48,003 bases of DNA from the IMG/VR virus record IMGVR_UViG_3300013094_003309, positions 1 through 48,003 of that record. The stretch is one strand, 5' to 3'. The notes under the pieces are model-generated. The model saw only the letters and a list, made by a program, of their open reading frames with translations. It ran no database searches and was not told where the DNA came from. The stretch is from a virus. The position numbers were made by a program, and so were the translations under genes. Positions 33,360 to 41,815 of the stretch are shown piece by piece (within the stretch, counting starts at the first letter, position 1; each line of letters begins with the position of its first letter).

Positions 33360-34364
33360 ATGATAATAGAATCTGATGTAAATAATATAATAAAATCTAT
33401 AGATTTTGAAAAACTAAGGAATAAATCTATCTTAATCACAGGATCTTCTGGGTTATTAGGAATTTATTTTGTTTCTTGTTTAAAAACAATACAGAAAGAA
33501 TATAATATTGATGCTTATTTTTGGATAAAAAGTGATATTGATTCAAATTTTAAATCCTTTTTTGATTTTGATTGTCATATAATTAAGGAAGATATTAGCG
33601 ATCTAAAAGCATTCGATTCATTACCTATGTTTGATTTTATTATTCATTCATCAGGTTATGGTCAGCCAGATAAATTCTTAGAAGATCAGATAAAAACCAT
33701 CCAAATAAACACCACAGCTACAATTAATTTATTTGAAAAATTAAATCCAAATGGAACATTTTTATTTTTAAGTTCTAGTGAAGTTTATAATGGTTTAGAT
33801 AAGTTTTCTGTGTCAGAAGATGAGATCGGGGTATCAAATACAACTAACCCTAGAGCGTGTTATATTGAATCAAAGCGTTGTGGTGAAGCTATTTGTCATA
33901 TTCAAAAAAATATGGGTAAAGATGTAAAAATTGCTAGATTGAGTTTAACATATGGTCCAGGAACAAAACCGTTTGATACTAGGGTTGTTAGTTCTTTGAT
34001 TCAAAAATCTATATTAAATGATTCTATAGAATTGAGAGATAGGGGCGAAGCTATTAGAACTTATTGTTATATTTCTGATGTAATAGAAATGATGTGGAAT
34101 ATTATTTTGCATGGAAAAGAAGTGACTTATAATGTTGGTGGAAATACTACATTTAGTATATTTGAAATGGCAAATATTATCTCTACTAAAACGAATAAAC
34201 CAATACTTTTGCCAGAAACATCAAAAACGTTAACTGGCAGCCCTAAAGTTGTTAATATTAATATTGATAAGTATATATCCGAATTTAACAAAACTTCATT
34301 CATTGCTCTTGATGAAGGTTTAAATAATACAATTCTTTGGCAACAACATATATACAAAATTTAA
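33360..34364 (+). CDS. SDR-family NDP-sugar epimerase/dehydratase/decarboxylase
   Basis: 334 residues from ATG 33360 (GAG upstream); an extension to ATG 33324 overlaps the previous gene. 'ILITGSSGLLG', 'FIIHSSGYGQPD', 'FLSSSEVYNG' (Ser/Glu) and 'CYIESKRCGE' (YxxSK) are visible. 'RLSLTYGPGTKPFDTRV' resembles UDP-glucuronate decarboxylase-like members. Substrate not determined. Last intact gene of the glycan cassette. Confidence 0.75.
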   Translation: MIIESDVNNIIKSIDFEKLRNKSILITGSSGLLGIYFVSCLKTIQKEYNIDAYFWIKSDIDSNFKSFFDFDCHIIKEDISDLKAFDSLPMFDFIIHSSGYGQPDKFLEDQIKTIQINTTATINLFEKLNPNGTFLFLSSSEVYNGLDKFSVSEDEIGVSNTTNPRACYIESKRCGEAICHIQKNMGKDVKIARLSLTYGPGTKPFDTRVVSSLIQKSILNDSIELRDRGEAIRTYCYISDVIEMMWNIILHGKEVTYNVGGNTTFSIFEMANIISTKTNKPILLPETSKTLTGSPKVVNINIDKYISEFNKTSFIALDEGLNNTILWQQHIYKI

Positions 34365-34438
34365 CATCAGAAAATGTGATAATATTTGAAGTTCAACATG
34401 GTGATAAGTGTATTGAAGAAGATATTATTAGAATTTAA
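34365..34438 (+). pseudogene. Remnant of a sugar-metabolism cupin (mannose-6-P isomerase type)
   Basis: A frame other than the upstream SDR runs open through this gap to TAA at 34436-34438 and reads 'NLTSENVIIFEVQHGDKC' then 'IEEDIIRI'. This matches the C-terminal 'viEvQxGxxlxEdDIvR' end of mannose-6-phosphate isomerase/GDP-mannose pyrophosphorylase-type cupins. No ATG or ribosome site precedes it, and the rest of the gene is missing. It looks like a leftover of a lost GDP-mannose supply gene. Confidence 0.55.
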
Positions 34439-34444
34439 TTGATT

Positions 34445-34452
34445 TATAAATA
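34445..34452 (+). promoter_or_regulatory. T4-type late promoter TATAAATA for the capsid-tagged gene block
   Basis: Perfect TATAAATA, 30 bases before the first tagged gene (34482), with an AT-rich leader. Consistent with gp55-directed late transcription of 34482-41161. Confidence 0.75.
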
Positions 34453-34481
34453 CTTAAATAACTTTTAAATTTTGGGTACTT

Positions 34482-35414
34482 ATGAAATCTTTTAGACAAT
34501 TTATCGTAGAATCTGTTAGACAAGGTTTACCACACATTTCTACAATGACACATGAACAATTCGGTAATCTTACAAAAGGTGGAAAAGTTCATATTAATCA
34601 TGTAACAGAAAAAACTGATGGTCAAACAATGGTTTTTGGGCATGATGAACATGGTTTTTATACTCAATCTTCTGGTTCTGGAAATGAAAAAATGCGAGCT
34701 CCGGAACATTATGCTGAAAGAGCAAAACGTAGAGCAGAAGAAACAGGAAAACCATTTGATCCAACTTCGTCAAACGCATTTGGTGATATCCATAAGCACC
34801 TCCAAAATAATAAAGCCCTCCAAGAACACCTAAAATCAACATATAAAAAAACTGGTAATGAAGTAAAAGTTAGGGGAGAATCTTTTTATAAACCTTGGGG
34901 TAGACCTAGCGAAGTTCCTGGAGAAGTAAAATTTGTTGGCACTTCCTATGACCCTAGTCATATGGGAACGGTTGGTAAATTTGTGATTCATAGTAAATTG
35001 CCAGAAAATCAAGGTCATGATTTAGAACATTTTAAAAAGAATTTATCTGATAAAAATATAAATTTTGATGATGATATTATAGAGCATAAGTCTGGTCATG
35101 TTGATGTTTCTCCAGAAAAGAAAGATTTTGATGATTTAAATCATGAATTATTAAAATCAAGAAAAACTAAAAAAAATTCAGAAGATAAAGAAGTTGAGAC
35201 TGCTAAATTTAATGCAATAAAACAAAAAGTTTCTGATAAAGTTGATTCTCACATCAAATCTCAAAATATTAAACCGAAATGGGGTACAGGTACTGAAGGT
35301 GCTGTAATACACCCTCCAAAAGAAAATCCTGATGCTCCAAGATTTAAAGTGACAAGTGATGCATTTAGAAAATATAAAAGTTCCGATGAATCTAAAAACT
35401 TATTAAAGAGATAA
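34482..35414 (+). CDS. KxDG nucleotidyltransferase (ligase-like) with capsid-targeting-like tag
   Basis: 310 residues. The first 11 residues, MKSFRQFIVES, resemble the T4 capsid targeting sequence (MKTYQEFIAE), including an IxE prohead-protease site before Ser11. The rest shows covalent-nucleotidyltransferase motifs: KTDG (44-47, motif I), GE (132-133, motif III), EGAVI (272-276, motif IV) and FKVTS with Lys289 (motif V). So it is a polynucleotide ligase-like enzyme, DNA or RNA. The central helical insert is charged. It probably enters the head by its tag and is released on maturation. Similar proteins are usually left unannotated in marine T4-like phages. Confidence 0.7.
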   Translation: MKSFRQFIVESVRQGLPHISTMTHEQFGNLTKGGKVHINHVTEKTDGQTMVFGHDEHGFYTQSSGSGNEKMRAPEHYAERAKRRAEETGKPFDPTSSNAFGDIHKHLQNNKALQEHLKSTYKKTGNEVKVRGESFYKPWGRPSEVPGEVKFVGTSYDPSHMGTVGKFVIHSKLPENQGHDLEHFKKNLSDKNINFDDDIIEHKSGHVDVSPEKKDFDDLNHELLKSRKTKKNSEDKEVETAKFNAIKQKVSDKVDSHIKSQNIKPKWGTGTEGAVIHPPKENPDAPRFKVTSDAFRKYKSSDESKNLLKR

Positions 35415-35418
35415 TTAA

Positions 35419-36894
35419 ATGCTAAATTTTAAACAATTTTTACAAGTTTTAACAGAAGGCGGGAACATTAAGATTGGAGAATCAGAGGCTAATCCAATTC
35501 ATATTACACCTGAAAATAGAAAATCTGTTACTTCTGATATTGGTGGTTTTTTACATGGATTGAGTAATTCTCATAAAATGGTTCATGGTTCTCATTTATT
35601 TGGAAATAATTCTTCGGCACTTGATGATGGGTCAGCATTTTCTGGTTCCACTCATCATTTATTTGATAAAACGATCAGTGATAAAGAATTCGCAAAACAT
35701 AAACCTGTTGTTGGTGATATTGATGTAAAAGTTCCAAAACAACATCTTGCTACATTAGAACATCATTTAGTTCCAGGAAAACAAATAGGAAAATATACTG
35801 TTGTTGGTGTTAAACATGGAGCTGGTGGACATCATGCTTTAATAAAACACGAAAATGGACAAATACATCAAATAGATTTTGAAGGTTCAAATTATGAAAA
35901 TGATAAACCATCAGATTTTGATAAATTCGCACATAGTTCTAATTGGAAAGATGTAAAAGAAGGAATTAAAGGCGCACATCATAAGATGCTATTGAATGCG
36001 ATTGGAACTGATAAACACAAATTTTCAATTCTTTATGGTTTAGGTTCTAGAGAAGGAACTGACCCAAAATGGGAAAACAATAAAAATAAAATATCTTCTA
36101 CATTATTTGGAGAAAAAGCTCCAGTTAAAAATTTAGAGTCGTTTCATGGATTAGTTAAAAGTATTAAAAATCATATTCCAGAAGAAAAACATCAAGAAAT
36201 TTATGACAAATTTAAAGATTCTGCAAAATCTTCTAGAGGAATAAATTTTTCTTCTGCATTATCTCATATGAGAAAACATCTTAATGTTCATGATAATACT
36301 ATTCAAGAATCTGTTGAAGAAGTACATCATGCATCAGTAGTGCCAATAACTGGGTTTGTTCCAATTTCTCATGAAGGGCATAAATTGGATTTAGGAAATA
36401 CCCTAAATAGATTACCTGGAAGTAAACATATCGGAATTTCAGGAAAATCTGATGCTTATTCTCCAGAAGAAAGAAAGGATGTTCTTGAAAGACAATGGGG
36501 AAAAGGAGTAACGGCACATAATGTTTCCGGTGCTGGGCAAACAATAAGAGCAGCATATGATTCTTTACCAAAAACAGGAAAAAAAGTATTGCATTTATTG
36601 GTGGGTCATGATAGAAAATCCCTTGCCGATGGATTAAAGTCTTCTTTAGAAGCAGGAAAACTTAAGGAAATGCATGGTTTAGCTTTTGATGAAATACACA
36701 TTCATCATCCAGAAGATACAAAAAGAAGTCATGGTATGAGTGGAACAAAAATGAGAGAAGCTGCAGCAGCAGGTAACATAGAAGAATTCCATAAACATTT
36801 AGGTCCAAATTTTACTAGAAAAGAAGCTGAAGAACATATGTCAAGATTCCAAACTGGTATTAAAAATGGAACAATTCCTCTAAAAAGAAAATAA
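35419..36894 (+). CDS. Tagged Pol-beta nucleotidyltransferase fused to HxGH nucleotidylyltransferase
   Basis: 491 residues. N-terminus MLNFKQFLQVLTEGG is tag-like with a LxE site (LTE). Domain 1 (about 20-290): Pol-beta-type nucleotidyltransferase, with HGS (56-58), GDIDV (D100, D102) and the third Asp in 'IDFEG' (D153). Domain 2 (about 308-480): HxGH-type, with SHEGH (317-321) and 'MSGTKMREAA' (440-449), as in nicotinamide/pantetheine adenylyltransferases. Between them, 'NTIQESVEEV' holds an IxE site at 295-297, where protease could separate the domains. It starts five bases after the upstream stop. Rich in His and Lys. Confidence 0.7.
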   Translation: MLNFKQFLQVLTEGGNIKIGESEANPIHITPENRKSVTSDIGGFLHGLSNSHKMVHGSHLFGNNSSALDDGSAFSGSTHHLFDKTISDKEFAKHKPVVGDIDVKVPKQHLATLEHHLVPGKQIGKYTVVGVKHGAGGHHALIKHENGQIHQIDFEGSNYENDKPSDFDKFAHSSNWKDVKEGIKGAHHKMLLNAIGTDKHKFSILYGLGSREGTDPKWENNKNKISSTLFGEKAPVKNLESFHGLVKSIKNHIPEEKHQEIYDKFKDSAKSSRGINFSSALSHMRKHLNVHDNTIQESVEEVHHASVVPITGFVPISHEGHKLDLGNTLNRLPGSKHIGISGKSDAYSPEERKDVLERQWGKGVTAHNVSGAGQTIRAAYDSLPKTGKKVLHLLVGHDRKSLADGLKSSLEAGKLKEMHGLAFDEIHIHHPEDTKRSHGMSGTKMREAAAAGNIEEFHKHLGPNFTRKEAEEHMSRFQTGIKNGTIPLKRK

Positions 36895-36896
36895 CT

Positions 36897-37802
36897 ATGC
36901 AAAAATATCAAGCAATCTTTGTTATTGGTAGTCCAGGTTCTGGTAAAGATGTTATTATCAGAGATACAATTTCAAATTTCAATATTGTTGAATTTACATC
37001 AACACAAATAGATGAGATGTTATCTGATGACTCTGCATTTAAAAGAGCAAAATACGAAAAAAGAAATTCTCTTTTAGAAAGAAAATCTATTTTAGTAACC
37101 GCAAATTCTTTTGACTTGGGATTTATTCTTACAAAATCTGTATTAGAATCTGTTGGATATACTCCACATTTAATTTTTGTTGAAGCCAATCTTTCTGTTT
37201 CTTATGATAGATTACATAATAGAAATAATCTTAAAGAGTCTCTTGAAAGAATAAGTATTGGAAATAATAATAAATCTTCTATTTTAGAATTATTTGATTC
37301 TTTGTTTGTTGTTGACAATTCAGAAAATTTAGATTTAACTGAATCAAGAGAATTTATTTCAGATATTTTGAGCGAATTATCATTTAAATCTGATCTAACT
37401 GTTGAGCGTGTATTAAATGTAAATTTGAGAGATAAATTACAAAAAACATCAAAACCAACAATATCAAGACAAGTTCCTGGACCTGCTGCAATAGTTTTAC
37501 CTATTATTGATAGTTTTGATTCTAAAGAAAAGAAAAAAACAATAAAAAAATACCCAAAAACACCAAGTTATTTTTTTGATGGTAGTGGAGATCAACAACC
37601 AAACATTGCGTTGGGTGAAGCGGAAGATTGGCCTATTGCTTCTCCAGGATTTGGTGATGCAATGATGGGAGCTCCTGGACAACAATCTTCTGCTCCAGTA
37701 ACTAATTTGGGTTCTGATCAACAAAAACAAGATATAAAAAAAGTTTTGAATAAAATTAAAAAAATTCATTTTAAAACTGCAATACCAAAACAAATTGGAT
37801 AA
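36897..37802 (+). CDS. P-loop kinase-like protein
   Basis: 301 residues. Walker A GSPGSGKD (11-18) begins at once after 'YQAIFVI', so there is no N-terminal tag. Residues 50-110 have 'RNSLLERKSILVTANSFD' and 'HLIFVEANLSVSYDRLHNR', similar to polynucleotide/zeta-toxin-like kinases. The C-terminal third (from about 195) is Pro/Gly/Gln-rich and probably disordered. It sits between tagged nucleotidyltransferases. Kinase substrate unknown; an end-processing kinase for nucleic acid is plausible. Confidence 0.65.
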   Translation: MQKYQAIFVIGSPGSGKDVIIRDTISNFNIVEFTSTQIDEMLSDDSAFKRAKYEKRNSLLERKSILVTANSFDLGFILTKSVLESVGYTPHLIFVEANLSVSYDRLHNRNNLKESLERISIGNNNKSSILELFDSLFVVDNSENLDLTESREFISDILSELSFKSDLTVERVLNVNLRDKLQKTSKPTISRQVPGPAAIVLPIIDSFDSKEKKKTIKKYPKTPSYFFDGSGDQQPNIALGEAEDWPIASPGFGDAMMGAPGQQSSAPVTNLGSDQQKQDIKKVLNKIKKIHFKTAIPKQIG

Positions 37803-37834
37803 AATATTTTAAATCATTTAAGTAAGGAATTTTA

Positions 37835-38374
37835 ATGAAACTTCAAGATATACAAAAAATGTTAAGTGAGAGAAAATTAACAAAAGCAGAATCAAAAAAG
37901 AAAGAAGAAATTGCTCAAGCAATGGAAAAAGAACATCCTGGGATGGGTTCGACTCCAGAAGGAATGTCAAAAAAAATGGCAATTGCAACTGCTCAAGCAA
38001 AAAAGTGCTGTGAAGAAATAGAAGGCGAATTAGAAACTGAAGAAACTTTAGATGAAGTTTCTAATTATGATTTAATTGTAAACTATTATAGACATTTAGG
38101 TTTAGATCCATATAAACTACGTGGCGTAGTTGGCAAACAATTAAGAACAAAAATTAAAGCTTCTCCAGCATTTCAAGCATGGGCAAGAATTAATTCTAGT
38201 TTTGAATATGAAAAGAAATATACTCAAATTATCGAAAAAATAAAAGAAGCTAAAAAAGAAGCAAAGGGAAAAGTTCAAATTGATTTTTTTGGATATCCTG
38301 AATCAACAGCAAATACTTCTAATTCAGATAAAGATATTGCTCAAACTGATGATAATTTCATAACCCCAAATTAA
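37835..38374 (+). CDS. Lys/Glu-rich virion-core-like protein, unknown
   Basis: 179 residues with AAGGAA upstream. N-terminus MKLQDIQKMLSERK has an LxE site (LSE at 10-12) and is a weaker form of the capsid tag. Highly charged, helical; the C-terminal 'DIAQTDDNFITPN' is acidic. It has 'KKCCEE' in the middle. Likely an internal head protein or scaffolding-associated; function not recognised. Confidence 0.6.
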   Translation: MKLQDIQKMLSERKLTKAESKKKEEIAQAMEKEHPGMGSTPEGMSKKMAIATAQAKKCCEEIEGELETEETLDEVSNYDLIVNYYRHLGLDPYKLRGVVGKQLRTKIKASPAFQAWARINSSFEYEKKYTQIIEKIKEAKKEAKGKVQIDFFGYPESTANTSNSDKDIAQTDDNFITPN

Positions 38375-38381
38375 AATTTTT

Positions 38382-38389
38382 AATAAATA
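38382..38389 (+). promoter_or_regulatory. Possible late promoter box
   Basis: AATAAATA, one mismatch from TATAAATA, 40 bases before the virion gene at 38429. Confidence 0.4.
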
Positions 38390-38428
38390 CTATTATAATT
38401 TTTATCATATTAAAAAAGGAATAAAACT

Positions 38429-39001
38429 ATGTCAGGTTGGAAAAATACAGACGCTCAAGCAAATAACGAACCATCTTATATTACCCATATTGGGATGCCA
38501 CAACCAATAACAAATAATTATAGCAACAATACGGTTTTAGTTGATGCTTCTCGTTTAGCAAATGCTAATGTTCAATTTGGAGTTTCTTCAAAAGGAACAT
38601 CACATACTGGTTGGGTTCATTACCAACATGGAACAGGTTCTTTGGCTTCTATTACTGTTGCTAATGTTACTCCAGGACTTGTATATTCTAATGATTATTT
38701 AACTATTGTTGGCGCAAATACAGCTTCTTTTGTTAATACTCCTTATGTCGCAGCTAATGCTCAAATTATTGTTACTGGTGCAAACACAATTACCATTCAA
38801 ATTAATAGTGTCGGTTCTGGTTTTATTCAAGACCCAACTGTAGTTTCTTCTACTTCAGGTAATGCAAATAATGCAACTTTAGTATTTACTGGTAAAGCAG
38901 GTGGAAGAGCTAATAGAGTTAAATCTGAAGTTTTAGTTGCTTTGTCATCTCCTACTTCAACAAATGCTAATGGCGCTGAACCTTGGTTCCATGGCGTATA
39001 A
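38429..39001 (+). CDS. Virion structural/decoration protein
   Basis: 190 residues. Starts MSGWKNTDAQANNEPSY and ends with 'GRANRVKSEVLVALSSPTS', a shape common in marine T4-like virion proteins (Gly/Asn/Thr/Val rich, beta, with GRxxRV-xxxxLVA at the C-terminus). No tag. AAAGGA upstream of the ATG. Probably a head or tail decoration protein made late. Confidence 0.75.
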   Translation: MSGWKNTDAQANNEPSYITHIGMPQPITNNYSNNTVLVDASRLANANVQFGVSSKGTSHTGWVHYQHGTGSLASITVANVTPGLVYSNDYLTIVGANTASFVNTPYVAANAQIIVTGANTITIQINSVGSGFIQDPTVVSSTSGNANNATLVFTGKAGGRANRVKSEVLVALSSPTSTNANGAEPWFHGV

Positions 39002-39004
39002 TTT

Positions 39005-39391
39005 ATGAAGTCGTTTAAAGAATTTAAATCGTATCTACAGGAGCATCAATCTCCTGTAGCATATATTGATACTACTGGAACTCAAGATATCGCTATTCCT
39101 GAAATTCGTAATGAATTAAACCGCCATATAAGTTTGATTTTTCGTCAAAGTTTTGTGACAGTTGAATCTGCAGTGCAAAGATTAGCAAAACTTTTATCTA
39201 TGTATAGTCTTGATATTCCACAAGTTGATTCAAATGATAAAGATTCGGATACATTAAAAATAATTGTTGGGCATAATAATACAAAATGGGACGAATTTGA
39301 TGGAAAAGTTGAAAATGATAACCCATGGATTTTAATATTTTCGTATAAATTAGAAGACGGATTGTATAAGTGCTCAGCTAAAATAAAATAA
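39005..39391 (+). CDS. Small tagged protein, putative internal head protein
   Basis: 128 residues. N-terminus MKSFKEFKSYLQEHQS is a near-copy of the 34482 tag (MKSFRQFIVES), with an LxE site (LQE). After it comes an alpha/beta domain ('VAYIDTTGTQDIAIPEIRNE', shortened) without a known family. It starts two bases after the virion protein stop. Predicted to be packaged in the head. Confidence 0.65.
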   Translation: MKSFKEFKSYLQEHQSPVAYIDTTGTQDIAIPEIRNELNRHISLIFRQSFVTVESAVQRLAKLLSMYSLDIPQVDSNDKDSDTLKIIVGHNNTKWDEFDGKVENDNPWILIFSYKLEDGLYKCSAKIK

Positions 39392-39397
39392 TATATT

Positions 39398-39784
39398 ATG
39401 TTTGATGAATTGACTCCAGAAAATTTTGTATTATTTGCTGCAAAACACTATTGGTCTATACACTATTCAATGGCTGAGTTTGAATCAGATTTACAAAGAA
39501 TAGTGTATATAAAAAGGCTTTTGAAGAAATACAAAAAAACTGGAAAAGTTTCAGAAAGGTTAATTCTTAATCATCTTATATTATTGTATAATGTCTTTGA
39601 ACCGACTGTTGCTGTTAATAGAATGTTATTTTTTAAAATAGATTCAGATTGTTACTCTAGTTTAAAAACGTTTCTGGTATATTTAAATAGGATACCAGAA
39701 ACAATTATAATAAATAATAATATAGTTGTTTCTTCAGATATTCAAGTAGATATGAATGTTGCAAATTTATTAAGGGTTTTATGA
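39398..39784 (+). CDS. Conserved T4-like phage protein (DUF7207-like)
   Basis: 128 residues. The pattern 'MFDELTPENFVLFAAKHY', 'YIKRLLKKYKKTGKVSERLILNHLI' (shortened) and 'LLYNVFEPTVAVNRMLFFKI' is widespread in T4-like phages and predicted helical. Untagged. Overlaps the next gene by four bases (ATGA). Confidence 0.7.
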   Translation: MFDELTPENFVLFAAKHYWSIHYSMAEFESDLQRIVYIKRLLKKYKKTGKVSERLILNHLILLYNVFEPTVAVNRMLFFKIDSDCYSSLKTFLVYLNRIPETIIINNNIVVSSDIQVDMNVANLLRVL

Positions 39785-40620
39785 AAGGTTTTAAACAATT
39801 TGTATTAGAAAAAGTAGAACATGAAAATCCGAATGCCGGAAGTTTACACGTTCTAGATGTTGATGATACATTAGTACACCCAAAAGCACAAATCCATGTT
39901 GTTCAAAATGGAGAAAGAGTTAAATCGCTACATAATTCCGAATTTAATACCCACAAACTAGAACCTGATCAACACTATGATTTTAGTGAATTTAGAAATT
40001 CTGATACGTTTAGCAAATCTGCTCCAATTCAAAAAATGATTTCTAAAGTAAAAGCAATCCATAAGAATATCTCAAGTAATCCAAATCATAGAATTATTAT
40101 CAATACTGCTAGATCAGATATGGATAATAAACATACATATCTTAATACTTTTAAGAAATTTGGTCTTCCGATTAACGATATACATGTATATAGAGCTGGT
40201 AATGATACTGGATCGGATACAGTTGCTGTTAAAAAGGCAAATGTAATATCAAAAATATTAGAAAAACAACCATATAAAAAAGTTCATGTATATGATGACG
40301 GAAAAGAAAATTTAGATGCCGTTCATAAATTAAAACAAAAACACCCTGAAACAGAATTTCATACCTATCATGTTCAACATGATGGTTCTGTTAAAAAATA
40401 CAAACCTACAAATTTAAATGAAGATGGTGGTGCTGCAGGCGGTATTGGCGGTGGTGGTGGAAATACTGTCGGTGGCGGAGCAATAGCTGGAGTTGGGGTA
40501 AATAATCCTTCTGTTGGGCCAAATCAAGGGGAACCTGGAGTTTTTCCAAAATATAAAAAAAGAAAATCGGATTTTCCAAAAAGTCCTGTCTTAACACAAA
40601 TTCTTGCGAGAAAAAACTAA
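39781..40620 (+). CDS. Tagged HAD-superfamily phosphatase
   Basis: 279 residues. The N-terminus MKGFKQFVLEKVE is tag-like (VLE). HAD motif I DVDDT (D26, D28), motif II-like 'IINTARSD' near 101, and acidic 'VYDDG' near 168. From about 215 there is a Gly-rich, low-complexity tail beginning 'NLNEDGGAAGG', another LxE site followed by Gly, so the tail may be cleaved off. The phosphatase may act on nucleic-acid ends or nucleotides; substrate not shown. Third catalytic fold in the tagged set. Confidence 0.7.
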   Translation: MKGFKQFVLEKVEHENPNAGSLHVLDVDDTLVHPKAQIHVVQNGERVKSLHNSEFNTHKLEPDQHYDFSEFRNSDTFSKSAPIQKMISKVKAIHKNISSNPNHRIIINTARSDMDNKHTYLNTFKKFGLPINDIHVYRAGNDTGSDTVAVKKANVISKILEKQPYKKVHVYDDGKENLDAVHKLKQKHPETEFHTYHVQHDGSVKKYKPTNLNEDGGAAGGIGGGGGNTVGGGAIAGVGVNNPSVGPNQGEPGVFPKYKKRKSDFPKSPVLTQILARKN

Positions 40621-40621
40621 A

Positions 40622-41161
40622 ATGGACAAATATCTAAATAAAATTAAATCAATCGTTGATAATAATGGTTTTGAGCGTCATTATAAAGAAACAGAAATTG
40701 TTGAATCTGTTGATGATACGTTAGAGAGAGTATTGTTTGAAGCAAGAAGTCCAGCCAATCCCCCAGAAGAAGCTAACGATCCATCTTCAAAAGAAGGAAT
40801 TTCAAATACTGTTGCTAGTGAATTTTTTGCTAGAGCAAGAGCTTTAGCGACTGTTACTCATTTTGCACATTTAAGTACAGATTCGTTTTCTGAACATATA
40901 GCTTTAGCTACATTTTATGAAGAAATTGTTGAATCTATTGATACTTTTTGTGAAGCGTATATTGGAAAATATGGTAAATTTATAAATCTTCCTCCAATCG
41001 CTGCTGAGATGCAACAAGCAGTTGATGCAATAATTGAATTTAGAGATTGGATGGATAAGAATCGTAGTTTAATTACTGATGATAGTTCTCTACAAAATAT
41101 AATAGATGAAACAGAACAATTATGTAATAGTACAGTATATAAATTACAGAAATTAAACTAA
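40622..41161 (+). CDS. Helical ferritin-like phage protein (DUF5856-like)
   Basis: 179 residues; ATG 40622 is used, the upstream in-frame TTG lies inside the HAD gene. The N-terminal ~40 residues end in 'RVLFEARSP', an LxE site. The main domain, 'FFARARALATVTHFAHLSTD', 'SEHIALATFYEEIVES' and 'CEAYIGKYG', resembles a T4-like family predicted as four-helix ferritin-like, with repeated His/Glu positions. A Dps-like role (DNA or metal protection) is only a possibility. Confidence 0.6.
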   Translation: MDKYLNKIKSIVDNNGFERHYKETEIVESVDDTLERVLFEARSPANPPEEANDPSSKEGISNTVASEFFARARALATVTHFAHLSTDSFSEHIALATFYEEIVESIDTFCEAYIGKYGKFINLPPIAAEMQQAVDAIIEFRDWMDKNRSLITDDSSLQNIIDETEQLCNSTVYKLQKLN

Positions 41162-41188
41162 ATTATTTTCTCTTTTTAGGTATTTTTT

Positions 41189-41371
41189 ATGGTAACTTAT
41201 GAACAAATAAATACTACGTTATATTATAATGAAGTATTGTCTACTAAGAAAGAAGAAAGAATAGATTTTAATAAATGTCAGAAAATATTAGATTCTTTTG
41301 AGTCGTATTCTAAAAAATTAGATAAATTAATAGAAACTGTAAATACCGAAAAAAATAATTATAAGGATTAA
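41189..41371 (+). CDS. Small protein, unknown
   Basis: 60 residues with AGG upstream of the ATG. Helical, Lys/Glu-rich ('KKLDKLIETVNTEKN'). No Cys-based motif apart from one Cys. Lies three bases before the coiled-coil gene and is probably co-transcribed. Confidence 0.55.
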   Translation: MVTYEQINTTLYYNEVLSTKKEERIDFNKCQKILDSFESYSKKLDKLIETVNTEKNNYKD

Positions 41372-41374
41372 GTT

Positions 41375-41815
41375 ATGGCAGAAAACCAACTTGAAAATTC
41401 TATTATTATGGATTTAAAAGTTGAAGTGGCTATGTTAAAAAAAGAAGTTTCGTTCATTAATAAATTATTTGAAAAAATGGATGTTGTGATTAATAAAATT
41501 GATTCACAACATGACATATTAATAGACAAAACTACTAAAGTTGAATCAACCCTTTCTTTTACTAAAGAAGAATTGGTTAATTTATATACATCTTTTGAAC
41601 AAACTGAAAAAGAAATTTCTGAAAGAATAAATTCTATAGAAAGATTATTAACAGAAGAAATTAAAACAATTAATCACGATTTGTCAGTAAGATTAGATAA
41701 ACAAGAAAAAATTACTGGTAATCTATCAAATATAAAGATGATGGCTTTAGGAATGATTGCTCTTGTTACTTGGTTAGCTTCTAATCTTGATTTTATAAAA
41801 AATGTGTTACATTAA
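41375..41815 (+). CDS. Coiled-coil protein with C-terminal membrane anchor
   Basis: 146 residues. About residues 10-115 are heptad-rich coiled coil ('LKVEVAMLKKEVSFINKLF', 'ISERINSIERLL'). One hydrophobic helix at the C-terminus ('MMALGMIALVTWLASNL') likely anchors it in the inner membrane. Many T4-like phages carry this layout; role unknown. Confidence 0.7.
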   Translation: MAENQLENSIIMDLKVEVAMLKKEVSFINKLFEKMDVVINKIDSQHDILIDKTTKVESTLSFTKEELVNLYTSFEQTEKEISERINSIERLLTEEIKTINHDLSVRLDKQEKITGNLSNIKMMALGMIALVTWLASNLDFIKNVLH

